A stretch of 25,910 bases of DNA from Flavobacteriales bacterium UBA6049. GTDB lineage: Bacteria > Bacteroidota > Bacteroidia > Flavobacteriales_G > Salibacteraceae. The stretch spans positions 1-25,910 of the forward strand of contig DIYR01000217.1 in NCBI GenBank assembly GCA_002429085.1, written 5' to 3'. This document shows positions 8,406 to 16,568 of this stretch, piece after piece (position 1 is the stretch's first letter; each line of letters opens with the position of its first letter). Both the position numbers and the translations under genes were made by a program. The notes below the pieces were generated by a model. The model made no database searches. It was not told the origin of the DNA and was given only the letters and a program-made list of their open reading frames with translations.

Positions 8406-9243
8406 TTCTGTAGTTTGTTAACCTTTCCAAAAGGTATAAAACATGCTCCTTTATTGACATGTTTTTATGTGATAAGTCAAAATTAAATTTCCAGTTTAAT
8501 CTGTTTATCCTGTTAATCATAACACTAGGGTGTGTGCCATCATAAATTTTGAGCGAATCGATTTCGGAATAATCAAATGTAGAAGCATCACCAAGCTTTT
8601 GATTAACCCAATCATCTTGATGCCACATCTTATGAAAGCTTCTTTGTTTGGCCATTTGCATTTCAGGAGGTTTTACCCAACCATAGTGATTCATGTGTGC
8701 ATCAATGGCTTTAACACGAAGTTTTTCACCATTTTTTCGAAACCCTTGAGCATCACGATAACTTCTGATAGCTTTATTATTACGGATAACCCTAACTTCA
8801 TTACGATACCATTTTCTTGAGTCTCCTATGTAATCATAAGATCCATAGAAATGGCGGTATTTAAAGAGTAATCCTTCAACTTTTGCATTGTTAAGGTATG
8901 CTTCCATACCCGACTTTATGATTGGCAAATCATCTTCATGAACTACTTCATCTCCTTGAATGTAAAAGCACCAGTCGTATGATTCTGGAATAGCATCAAA
9001 AGCTTTATTGGTTTCAACAGCTAATACTTGACCTCCCTCGCGAAGATTGTCATCCCACACTGTTTCAATAATGTGAATCTTGCTAGAACCAATACTTTTA
9101 ATCAAGTCTAGGGTCCCGTCTTCACTGTTCCCTACAGCAATGTAAAATGCATCACAGATTGGGAGAATAGATGTAATTGCTTCTACAATCGGGTAATCAA
9201 ACTGTACAGCGTTTCGAACAATGGAAAATCCTGCTATTTGCAT
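8374..9243 (-). CDS. Glycosyltransferase, family 2-like
   Basis: A 289-residue GT-A fold glycosyltransferase, probably soluble or membrane-associated in the cytoplasm. The N-terminus GFSIVRNAVQFDYP is typical of a subgroup of GT2-like enzymes that read F-x-x-x-R-N near the start. In place of the usual Asp-x-Asp metal motif there is IQGDEVVHEDD (QGDE at 96-99), which is common in this subgroup. HYGWVKPP (about 187-194) is another subgroup mark. The sugar and acceptor cannot be told. The ATG overlaps the purB stop by one base (TAATG), so translation is probably coupled to purB, and the 3' end overlaps the sensor-kinase gene by 32 bases. Confidence 0.75.
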   Translation of the reverse strand: MQIAGFSIVRNAVQFDYPIVEAITSILPICDAFYIAVGNSEDGTLDLIKSIGSSKIHIIETVWDDNLREGGQVLAVETNKAFDAIPESYDWCFYIQGDEVVHEDDLPIIKSGMEAYLNNAKVEGLLFKYRHFYGSYDYIGDSRKWYRNEVRVIRNNKAIRSYRDAQGFRKNGEKLRVKAIDAHMNHYGWVKPPEMQMAKQRSFHKMWHQDDWVNQKLGDASTFDYSEIDSLKIYDGTHPSVMINRINRLNWKFNFDLSHKNMSIKEHVLYLLERLTNYRIGEYKNYKKL

Positions 9244-10598
9244 TAAGCGTTCACCAATTGAATTCCAGTATAGGATTGAGGAGTAATAGCCTTCAATTCT
9301 TCCTTAATCTCATCACTAACATTCAATGTCTCAATAAAGGTAGCAATACTAGTTTGTGTAATTGCTTCATTCGTTCTTGTTAAGGCTTTTAACGCTTCGT
9401 AAGGTTTAGGGTATCCTTCTCTTCTCAACACTGTTTGAAGTGCTTCAGCAACAACTGCCCAGTTATCCTCTAAATCAGCGTGTATTGCATCTTCGCTCAA
9501 CAATAATTTACCTAATCCTTTTGCAATTGACTGGTAAGAGATTAGCGTGTGTCCGAAAGGAACTCCAACATTTCTTAATACTGTTGAATCAGTTAAGTCA
9601 CGTTGTAATCTGCTTACAGGAAGTTTTGAAGCCAAGTGCTGGAATAAAGCATTTGCTACACCTAAATTTCCTTCTGCATTTTCGAAATCAATAGGATTCA
9701 CTTTGTGAGGCATAGCAGAGGAACCAACCTCTCCTTCTTTAATACGTTGTCTGAAATAATTCATTGAAATGTATTGCCAAATGTCTTTTGACAAATCCAT
9801 AAATATGGTATTGATACGCTCAAATGCTTGGAAAAGAGCGGCTAAGTGATCATAATGTTCAATCTGGGTGGTGGTTTGTGCTCTACTCAATCCAAGTTGG
9901 TTGTTTACAAATGCATTAGCAAATGAAACCCAATCAATATTGGGGTAAGCAATGTAGTGAGCATTCATATTACCTGTTGCGCCTCCAAATTTGCTTGAAA
10001 TGGGTACTTGACTTAGTAGCTTAATCTGTTCTACTAAACGTTCTACAAAAACATAAATTTCTTTTCCCAAACGGGTAGGAGACGCTGGTTGTCCGTGAGT
10101 TTTTGCTAACATTGGAACATCTTTCCATTCATGAGCTAAACCACTTAACGTATCAACTAGCTCATCTAATTGTGGAAGAATTACATTGTCTAATGCTTCA
10201 CGAATTGATAGTGGAACGGCAGTGTTATTGATGTCTTGTGAAGTCAATCCAAAATGGATGAACTCTTTGAAAGACTCTAAACCAAGCGAATCAAATTTTT
10301 CTTTGATGAAGTACTCAACAGCCTTTACATCGTGATTCGTTACGCGTTCAATGCTTTTAATATGATCGGCATCAGCTACAGTAAACTCTTCATATATTTT
10401 TCTCAACTCACTGTAAAGTGACTGGTCAACTCCTTCAAGTTGTGGGATGTCTGCTTCACATAACGCAATAAAGTATTCTACTTCTACACGAGTTCTGTAC
10501 TTGAACAATGCGTATTCTGAGAAGTATGGCGCAAGTGAAACGGTTTTTGAGTGGTATCTTCCGTCAACAGGAGAAATTGCTTCTAATTGAGTAGCCAT
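9243..10598 (-). CDS. purB: Adenylosuccinate lyase
   Basis: A 451-residue enzyme of purine synthesis. It releases fumarate from SAICAR and from adenylosuccinate, giving AICAR and AMP. The fumarase/aspartase superfamily signature GSSAMPHKVNPIDFEN lies near residues 288-303, with the flexible catalytic Ser in GSS. The N-terminus AISPVDGRYHSKT and KTHGQPASPT are diagnostic of the E. coli-like PurB group, as is the overall length. It heads a four-gene - strand operon. Its promoter is visible in the divergent region, giving a leader of roughly 20 bases. Confidence 0.95.
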   Translation of the reverse strand: MATQLEAISPVDGRYHSKTVSLAPYFSEYALFKYRTRVEVEYFIALCEADIPQLEGVDQSLYSELRKIYEEFTVADADHIKSIERVTNHDVKAVEYFIKEKFDSLGLESFKEFIHFGLTSQDINNTAVPLSIREALDNVILPQLDELVDTLSGLAHEWKDVPMLAKTHGQPASPTRLGKEIYVFVERLVEQIKLLSQVPISSKFGGATGNMNAHYIAYPNIDWVSFANAFVNNQLGLSRAQTTTQIEHYDHLAALFQAFERINTIFMDLSKDIWQYISMNYFRQRIKEGEVGSSAMPHKVNPIDFENAEGNLGVANALFQHLASKLPVSRLQRDLTDSTVLRNVGVPFGHTLISYQSIAKGLGKLLLSEDAIHADLEDNWAVVAEALQTVLRREGYPKPYEALKALTRTNEAITQTSIATFIETLNVSDEIKEELKAITPQSYTGIQLVNA

Positions 10599-10624
10599 GA
10601 TGCTGTTTAGAATTAATGAAGCGG

Positions 10625-10654
10625 CAAAATTAGCTAATTATTTAGGGAGGCAAA
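10625..10654 (-). promoter_or_regulatory. Promoter of the purB operon
   Basis: Read on the - strand, TTTG (10654-10651) is followed after 18 bases by TAATTTTG (10632-10625). This matches the Bacteroidota primary sigma-factor consensus TTTG-N17-20-TAnnTTTG in both boxes. Transcription would begin around 10620, about 20 bases before the purB ATG. Confidence 0.6.
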
Positions 10655-10670
10655 CGTCCAACCTAAAGAG

Positions 10671-10699
10671 TTAAAAACTCGTTAGCTCACTTAACTTTG
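10671..10699 (+). promoter_or_regulatory. Promoter of the ECF sigma / anti-sigma operon
   Basis: TAACTTTG (10692-10699) is a perfect -7 box (TAnnTTTG). The -33 position holds only TTAA (10671-10674) with 17 bases between. The expected start of transcription near 10705 gives a leader of about 45 bases. A match to the housekeeping rather than an autoregulatory pattern suggests basal expression, but an ECF-specific promoter could be hidden in the same region. Confidence 0.45.
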
Positions 10700-10751
10700 C
10701 ACGAGTGAAGCAACCATTTTTGAAATAATCGTTTTAGTATCGAACCGTTAG

Positions 10752-11315
10752 ATGAGGCAGCTTAGTGATACAGAGTTGAAAGCCCTGATACCCCCATGTA
10801 AGAAGGGTGATCAATCTGCTCAACGCGCTATTTTTAAAGCGTTGTATGGCAAGATGCTAGTGGTGTGCATGCGATATTATAATGATGTTGACTATGCACA
10901 AGATATTCTTCAGGAGGCCTTCATTAAGGTGTTCAAGAATATGAGTAAGTATAATGGTGATGGTTCTTTTGAGGGGTGGGTTAGACGAATTGTTACGAAT
11001 ACAGCTATTGATGATGTTCGTAAACGAAAGTATGAGGAAGTATCAATTGATGCTTCTGACCATGATTGGCTAGAAGATGAAGGTGGTGAAGAAATTGCTT
11101 GGAACGAGGTTCTTTTTAAAAATAGAGAACGTGTTCTTGAAGCGATTCAGAATTTAACGCCAGCTTATCAATCGGTTTTTAATTTGTACGTAGTAGAAGG
11201 TTACTCACACAAAGAAATTGCTGATTTACTAGGCATAAGTATAGGTACTTCGAAGTCAAACCTTTCGAAGGCAAAAATGAATTTGAAGAAAGCATTAATA
11301 AAGCTTGTAGAATGA
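10752..11315 (+). CDS. ECF-type RNA polymerase sigma factor
   Basis: A 187-residue sigma-70 family protein containing only regions 2 and 4. Region 2 (about 22-92) shows YAQDILQEAFIKVFKN, which includes the core RNA polymerase contact, and GWVRRIVTNTAIDDVRKRK, the -10 recognition helix end. Region 4 (about 132-183) has the helix-turn-helix GYSHKEIADLLGISIGTSKS. An acidic linker (DHDWLEDEGGEE) joins them. The stop overlaps the next gene in an ATGA arrangement. That neighbour looks like a membrane anti-sigma factor, so this sigma is probably held inactive at the inner membrane until an envelope signal arrives. Target genes are unknown. Confidence 0.9.
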   Translation: MRQLSDTELKALIPPCKKGDQSAQRAIFKALYGKMLVVCMRYYNDVDYAQDILQEAFIKVFKNMSKYNGDGSFEGWVRRIVTNTAIDDVRKRKYEEVSIDASDHDWLEDEGGEEIAWNEVLFKNRERVLEAIQNLTPAYQSVFNLYVVEGYSHKEIADLLGISIGTSKSNLSKAKMNLKKALIKLVE

Positions 11316-12574
11316 ATAATGAATTAGATCAGTTCGAACAAAGTATCAAGGACGCTCTTGATGGTTTGTCTATGCCTTACGATGATCAGGCGTGGGAGAA
11401 ACTATCTGATGCTTTGAACAAGGAGATCCCAATTTCTTCTAGTTCAGGTTCAAGTTTTAATTCTGGAATTATTGTGGGGATGGCTGCAACTGTCTTAACA
11501 GTTGTAGGTGTAAATATGGCTTCATCACTAGAAGAGCAGAAAAATATTGAAGATCATATTTCTACTTCAACAAAAGTGATGGAATTAACAGAAGTACAAC
11601 CTGATGTTGTTTCAGTTGCGCCTATAGTTACACTTGAATCAGATGACAGAAATACCATTTCGGTAGTAGTTGAAAATGCTGCTGATGAAGAAATTTCTGA
11701 AGTTAATTTGAAACACGTAATAGTAGAGGATGAAACTTCTACCGAATTAGTAGCAGTAGGGATTGACAATTCTACAACTACTGATAGTAAAGACAAAAGA
11801 GGTTCTTTAAATACAACATCTGAACTAAATCAGGTTTCAATACAATTAGAATTGACTAATCATCGGATTTGTTTGGGTGAATCACCTCAGGTAGTGGTTA
11901 CATCTAATCAGTTATTAGATGATGAGCAGTTATGGTTAAACGGAGAATTGGTTGAAGAGCCTATTACATTAAAGAAAGCAGGTACCTACAAATTACAATC
12001 AAAGGGAAGATTAGGGACAGATTGGTTTGAGAGTAACGTAGAAGAGTTAGTCGTAGTGAAGGCTCCAAAAGCGAATATTCACTTGCAAAAGTGGAACGAT
12101 GATTTTGGAAGACAACGTGTACGAGCTGAACAAAGTGCATCTCAAGTTACGCCACTTCAGTGGGTAGTAAATGGCAAACAGTTTTCCTCTTCTTCGATAG
12201 AATTGGCGTTAGAAAATGCAGGTGAATATCAAATACAAGTAGTGGCAGAATCTAACGATGGCTGTTTAGATACTGCACGTACTAGTGTTTATGTTGATGC
12301 TCCTTATAACTTATTAGCCCCTACTGCTTTCACTCCTAATGGAGATGGAAGAAATGATTCTTGGTTCCCGGCAGCTTTAAAGGGTAAATCAGTTCCGTTT
12401 GAATTAGAAATCAAGGATAAATCTGGAAACACAGTGTTTGTTTCTAAAGATCCAAACCAGGAATGGGATGGAGCGCAAGCGCAGGCTGGTGATGTATTCG
12501 CTTGGACCGCGGTTGTGTATTTCAACGAGGCTGATGCCTCTACTTATCATGGCACCATTTTTATAGTAGAATAG
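11312..12574 (+). CDS. Anti-sigma-like membrane protein with CHU_C domain
   Basis: A 420-residue protein with an unusual layout. The N-terminus (1-45) is hydrophilic and has MPYDDQAWEKLSDAL, a pattern I know from cytoplasmic ends of Bacteroidota anti-sigma factors next to ECF sigma genes. One membrane helix follows (about 52-70, GIIVGMAATVLTVVGVNM); there is no cleavable N-terminal signal. After a Ser/Thr/Glu-rich linker (75-170) come two probable Ig/PKD-like beta domains (about 178-248 and 250-332). The last ~85 residues begin with PTAFTPNGDGRNDSW at Pro337 and match the gliding-motility C-terminal domain (CHU_C), the type-B sorting signal of the type IX secretion system. It overlaps the sigma gene by 4 bases. 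Anti-sigma function is inferred from position and topology; the domain pairing is discussed as a finding. Confidence 0.8.
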   Translation: MNNELDQFEQSIKDALDGLSMPYDDQAWEKLSDALNKEIPISSSSGSSFNSGIIVGMAATVLTVVGVNMASSLEEQKNIEDHISTSTKVMELTEVQPDVVSVAPIVTLESDDRNTISVVVENAADEEISEVNLKHVIVEDETSTELVAVGIDNSTTTDSKDKRGSLNTTSELNQVSIQLELTNHRICLGESPQVVVTSNQLLDDEQLWLNGELVEEPITLKKAGTYKLQSKGRLGTDWFESNVEELVVVKAPKANIHLQKWNDDFGRQRVRAEQSASQVTPLQWVVNGKQFSSSSIELALENAGEYQIQVVAESNDGCLDTARTSVYVDAPYNLLAPTAFTPNGDGRNDSWFPAALKGKSVPFELEIKDKSGNTVFVSKDPNQEWDGAQAQAGDVFAWTAVVYFNEADASTYHGTIFIVE

Positions 12575-12614
12575 TTCTTAGTGCATTCTCATTTCCTTGC
12601 CCAGTGAAATGAGT

Positions 12615-12653
12615 AAAAAAAAGCCTCTGATGATTAATCATCGGAGGCTTTCT
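12615..12653. terminator. Bidirectional intrinsic terminator
   Basis: An 11-bp stem, GCCTCTGATGA (12623-12633) with TCATCGGAGGC (12638-12648), closes a TTAA loop; one pair is G-U. Flanking A and T runs extend it. On the - strand it is followed by eight T residues, an excellent terminator for gyrB. On the + strand the T run is interrupted (TTTCTATTTT), so it should also serve the anti-sigma gene but less strongly. Confidence 0.88.
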
Positions 12654-12683
12654 ATTTTGTGGAAGCTTTAGTTTTTTGTTCTC

Positions 12684-14630
12684 TTACGCATCAATGTTGG
12701 CATACTTAGCGTTACGTTCAATGAAGTCTCTACGAGGAGGAACATCATCACCCATTAACATAGAGAAAACACGATCTGCTTCAGCGCCACTTTCAATTGT
12801 AACTTGACGTAGTGTGCGACCTTCAGGGCTCATAGTCGTTTCCCATAGTTGGCCTGCATTCATCTCACCAAGACCTTTATAACGCTGAACGTTCACACTG
12901 CTCTCAGTTCCTTTACCACGCATCTGTTGAATTAATAGATCACGTTGGTTATCATCCCAAGCATATTGTTGGTTGCTTCCTTTTTTCACCAAGTAAAGTG
13001 GAGGGGTAGCAATATAGATGTAACCATTTTCAATTAATTCACGCATATGGCGGAAGAAGAACGTTAATATTAACGTCTGAATGTGACTACCATCAACATC
13101 GGCATCACACATGATGACTATTTTATGATAACGAAGGTTTGAAATATCCAGTGCTTTTGAATCTTCCTCGGTACCAATTTTTACGCCTAATGCTGTAAAT
13201 ATATTCTTGATTTCTTCGTTTTCAAAAACCTTGTGCTGCATGGCTTTCTCAACATTCAAGATCTTACCACGTAAAGGAAGAATTGCTTGGAACTCTCTAT
13301 CACGACCTTGTTTTGCTGTTCCACCTGCAGAGTCACCCTCCACTAAGTAGAGTTCACATTGAGCGGCATCTTTAGAAGAGCAATCAGCTAATTTACCTGG
13401 TAAGCTTGTAGAGCTCATGACGCTCTTACGTTGCACCATTTCGCGAGCCTTGCGTGCTGCTTGGCGAGCTTGGGCGGCTAAGATTACCTTTTCAACAATC
13501 GTTTTAGCGTCCTTGGGATGTTCTTCTAGGTAGTTTGCTAACATCTCAGATACACCTTGAGATACAGGAGAAACTACTTCTTTGTTCCCTAATTTAGTTT
13601 TCGTTTGTCCTTCGAACAGTGGTTCGGCAACTTTTACAGAAACAACAGCTGTTAAACCTTCGCGGAAATCGTCACCACTAATTTCGAATTTCAACTTATC
13701 TAGCATGCCAGATTCTTCTGCATACTTTTTCAGCGTGTTGGTTAAACCACGTCTGAACCCACTGAGGTGTGTTCCACCTTCGTGGGTATTAATGTTGTTC
13801 ACGTAGGAGTGGATGTTCTCACTAAAGGAGTTATTGTAAACCATGGCAACCTCAACTGGAATGCCATCTTTTTCTCCATCAACGTAAATTACATCATCAA
13901 TAATTTGCTCGCGGTTCTTATCTAAGAATTGAACGAATTCTCTTAAACCACCTTCAGAATAATATCTTTCAGATAGAGGTTTTCCGTCTTCATCTTTTTC
14001 ACGCTCATCAATCAAAGTGATAGAGATCCCTTTGTTTAAGTATGCCAATTCACGCATACGATTGGCAAGCGTATCAAAGCTGTATTCAACAACATCAAAA
14101 ATAGAAGCATCTGGCTGGAACCAAACAGTAGTACCGTTGGTTTCGGTTGTTCCTATTTCGCGTGCATCGTATTGAGGTTTTCCAATCTTGAACTCTTGCT
14201 CATAAACTTTTCCGCCTCTGTGTACAGTCGCTTTTAAATCTGTAGATAGAGCATTCACACAGGATACACCTACACCATGTAATCCACCAGAAACTTTGTA
14301 AGAATCTTTGTCGAATTTACCCCCAGCGTGAAGTACGGTCATAACCACTTCGAGAGCGCTCTTTTGGTACTTTGGATGTATATCAACAGGAATACCACGT
14401 CCGTTATCAGTAACGGAAATAGATTCTCCTTCGTGAATAGTAACAGTAATGGTATCACAATATCCAGCTAGCGCTTCATCAATAGAGTTATCTACCACCT
14501 CATAAACCAAGTGGTGTAAACCTCTAAAGCCTACATCGCCAATGTACATGGCAGGTCTTTTACGAACAGCTTCTAAGCCTTCTAAGACCTGGATACTACC
14601 AGCTGAATAATCTTTCTTTTCTTCACTCAT
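12684..14630 (-). CDS. gyrB: DNA gyrase subunit B
   Basis: The ATPase and strand-passage subunit of gyrase, which with GyrA introduces negative supercoils. The 648-residue length fits the shorter GyrB without the E. coli insertion. The GHKL ATPase domain has VLEGLEAVRKRPAMYIGD and EVVDNSIDEAL (catalytic Glu44, Asn48), followed by DNGRGIP and GGLHGVG. The TOPRIM part has VEGDSAGGTAK with Glu431 and MCDADVDGSHI. The C-terminal QRYKGLGEMN motif, which contacts GyrA, is present. It stands alone between a terminator and the TPR/barrel operon, with a -7 box ahead of its ATG. Confidence 0.97.
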   Translation of the reverse strand: MSEEKKDYSAGSIQVLEGLEAVRKRPAMYIGDVGFRGLHHLVYEVVDNSIDEALAGYCDTITVTIHEGESISVTDNGRGIPVDIHPKYQKSALEVVMTVLHAGGKFDKDSYKVSGGLHGVGVSCVNALSTDLKATVHRGGKVYEQEFKIGKPQYDAREIGTTETNGTTVWFQPDASIFDVVEYSFDTLANRMRELAYLNKGISITLIDEREKDEDGKPLSERYYSEGGLREFVQFLDKNREQIIDDVIYVDGEKDGIPVEVAMVYNNSFSENIHSYVNNINTHEGGTHLSGFRRGLTNTLKKYAEESGMLDKLKFEISGDDFREGLTAVVSVKVAEPLFEGQTKTKLGNKEVVSPVSQGVSEMLANYLEEHPKDAKTIVEKVILAAQARQAARKAREMVQRKSVMSSTSLPGKLADCSSKDAAQCELYLVEGDSAGGTAKQGRDREFQAILPLRGKILNVEKAMQHKVFENEEIKNIFTALGVKIGTEEDSKALDISNLRYHKIVIMCDADVDGSHIQTLILTFFFRHMRELIENGYIYIATPPLYLVKKGSNQQYAWDDNQRDLLIQQMRGKGTESSVNVQRYKGLGEMNAGQLWETTMSPEGRTLRQVTIESGAEADRVFSMLMGDDVPPRRDFIERNAKYANIDA

Positions 14631-14655
14631 ATGTAGCTTGAATTTTGCTAAAAAA

Positions 14656-14663
14656 CAAAGATA
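14656..14663 (-). promoter_or_regulatory. -7 box for gyrB
   Basis: TATCTTTG on the - strand is a perfect TAnnTTTG match. The start of transcription would be near 14650, giving a leader of about 20 bases. No clear TTTG is visible at -33; a TTAA lies about 15 bases upstream. Confidence 0.45.
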
Positions 14664-14759
14664 ACACTCCGTCTAGTCTTAACGTAGGTTTAACTCCTCG
14701 TTAGCTAGCGTTTTATCAACATTAAATAGTCAATGAATCAGGTGGTTAGCCGGTGGCTG

Positions 14760-16568
14760 TTAGTTCCTACTCCAAAAACCATATGTGATTCCAAACAATA
14801 GGTTGATACCCTGTGCATCATACCCGTGCCATACATCATATTCCTGGTTGATGAGATTGTTGGCTTGAATGAAACCACTTAGCTTTTTGTTGTAACGATA
14901 TTCTAATCCTAAATTGATGTCAACATATCCTTTTAATTCTTCAGCATAGGTTGGTACAACAACATTATCAATTACATCTGAGGCAACCTGATCTCCTTCG
15001 TTAGGATCATTGGTTTTAGCATAACGTTTGCCAACATAGAATACATCTAGTGTAGTCACAATTTTGTTGTGTAAATCGTAGCGTCCACTCGCCATTAATT
15101 TTAATTGTGGCTTGTGCCATGCTTTGGCTTCATTTAAGGGGTTGTAACTCCAATAATCTAAACGAGTTAACACATTCAATTTGCTTTCTTGGAAGAAGTT
15201 TAATTCAGCTGTAATTTGAGTAATGTTTAATGTGTCATAAACCACACCAAATGCACTCATTCCTCTAGCAAAGTTTGAAGCAGGGATGCCCAATAGAAGA
15301 GGGTTGTAGTCTGTTTTTACAAACAATGGAGCATTTGCTTCTTGACGAATTGATGCTTGAATGTTGAAACTAATTTGAGAAGTAAATGCTCCTCTAATAC
15401 CTCCATAAGCATTATAACGGGTATTCTGATTTTCTAGTAAAATATAATCTGATAAGAACGGGTTTTCCTTACGCAATGAGTTAACATTTGTTCTAGTTAA
15501 ACCACCTCTAATTCCTAGGTAAGGAATGAGATAATCATCGAACACATTATATTTAAAATATGCATTTGGATAGAAGCGGAATTCTGTTTCTTCTTCGCTC
15601 TCGATAAATGCTGCTAAGCCTAAACTTAATCTCCATTTACTTCCTTTAAATTCTACTTGAGGATTTACTCGAATAAACAAGTTTGGATCATTGACGCGAT
15701 TCTCAGTTCCGTTCGTATCAAATCGTTGGTTGTTGTAATCAATATCAAAATTTACAATAGCTAATTCTTGATCGAAGTAACGAGAGAAACTAGATTCGAT
15801 AAGTAGCCTGTTTTCTGATGTTTTTAAATCAGTAGTACTTTCATAAGTAGGTGTGGCTAAGAATTGGTGACTCAAATTTACTTTGTAGTTCAGAGTGTTA
15901 GAATCAGAAAAGAAACTCTCGATACCAAGATTAGATGCTATTTCATGGTAAACTTGTTTCAGTTGATCATCGTCCACATTATCGTAATCTATAGAGTCTA
16001 AATAATTCTGATTCCACCCATAGTAGTGAACACGTTGATGATCATAAGCTACTTCTCCTGTGAGTTTATGTGCTTTCAAGAAACGTGTTCCATAAACTTC
16101 AGCTCTATTTCTGGCGAATTTATTTACTGGTAAATCATTCATACTGTTATTAGCAGCACGATGCTTCAATCCAATTCCCCAAAGGGTATTTCTAGAACGA
16201 AGATTGTTAATGTAAGCTTCGCCAAAAGTCGTGAGATAATTTCCCATCCCAGCTTTTACATAAGCACGATAAAGGCGATTCAATGGTTCTCCTTTTAAGC
16301 GAGCAGCTTTTATGCTATCAGGTTGGAAAGTTGATTCAAAATCTACTTCTCGTTCTTCGTATGAGAACGTAAGTGGAGTTGTTTTTAACTCTACCGTTTT
16401 CGGTTTGGTATTTAGTCTTCTAGCTCCTGCAATAGTAGGTTCAAACTCCTTTACGATGATAACCTCTTCAGTCGATAGTGTATCATCTCCATTTCTGGCT
16501 TGTTGAGCAAGTGCAACTTGTGACAATAAGCTCAACATCAAAAGGATGTATAATTTATGCTGTTGCAT
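14760..16568 (-). CDS. Outer-membrane beta-barrel protein without plug
   Basis: A 602-residue exported protein with a clear signal peptide (MQQHKLYILLMLSLLSQVALA, cut near residue 21). A short N-terminal segment contains EEVIIVKEFEPTIAG, similar to what precedes the barrel in TonB-dependent receptor-like proteins. From about residue 105 the sequence alternates hydrophobic and polar residues with aromatic girdles and turns rich in Asn/Asp, as in a beta-barrel, through to the C-terminus (GITYGFWSRN). I see no carboxypeptidase-like domain and no room for a normal ~130-residue plug, so it is unlikely to be a working TonB-dependent importer even if automatic annotation names it so. It overlaps the upstream TPR gene by one base (TAATG), suggesting the two proteins work together. 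Confidence 0.72.
   Translation of the reverse strand: MQQHKLYILLMLSLLSQVALAQQARNGDDTLSTEEVIIVKEFEPTIAGARRLNTKPKTVELKTTPLTFSYEEREVDFESTFQPDSIKAARLKGEPLNRLYRAYVKAGMGNYLTTFGEAYINNLRSRNTLWGIGLKHRAANNSMNDLPVNKFARNRAEVYGTRFLKAHKLTGEVAYDHQRVHYYGWNQNYLDSIDYDNVDDDQLKQVYHEIASNLGIESFFSDSNTLNYKVNLSHQFLATPTYESTTDLKTSENRLLIESSFSRYFDQELAIVNFDIDYNNQRFDTNGTENRVNDPNLFIRVNPQVEFKGSKWRLSLGLAAFIESEEETEFRFYPNAYFKYNVFDDYLIPYLGIRGGLTRTNVNSLRKENPFLSDYILLENQNTRYNAYGGIRGAFTSQISFNIQASIRQEANAPLFVKTDYNPLLLGIPASNFARGMSAFGVVYDTLNITQITAELNFFQESKLNVLTRLDYWSYNPLNEAKAWHKPQLKLMASGRYDLHNKIVTTLDVFYVGKRYAKTNDPNEGDQVASDVIDNVVVPTYAEELKGYVDINLGLEYRYNKKLSGFIQANNLINQEYDVWHGYDAQGINLLFGITYGFWSRN

Noticed and set aside
14697..14706. Decamer CTCGTTAGCT shared with 10678-10687 in another intergenic region
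   Set aside because: Only two copies, with different position relative to promoters, and a ten-base match between AT-rich intergenic regions could be chance.
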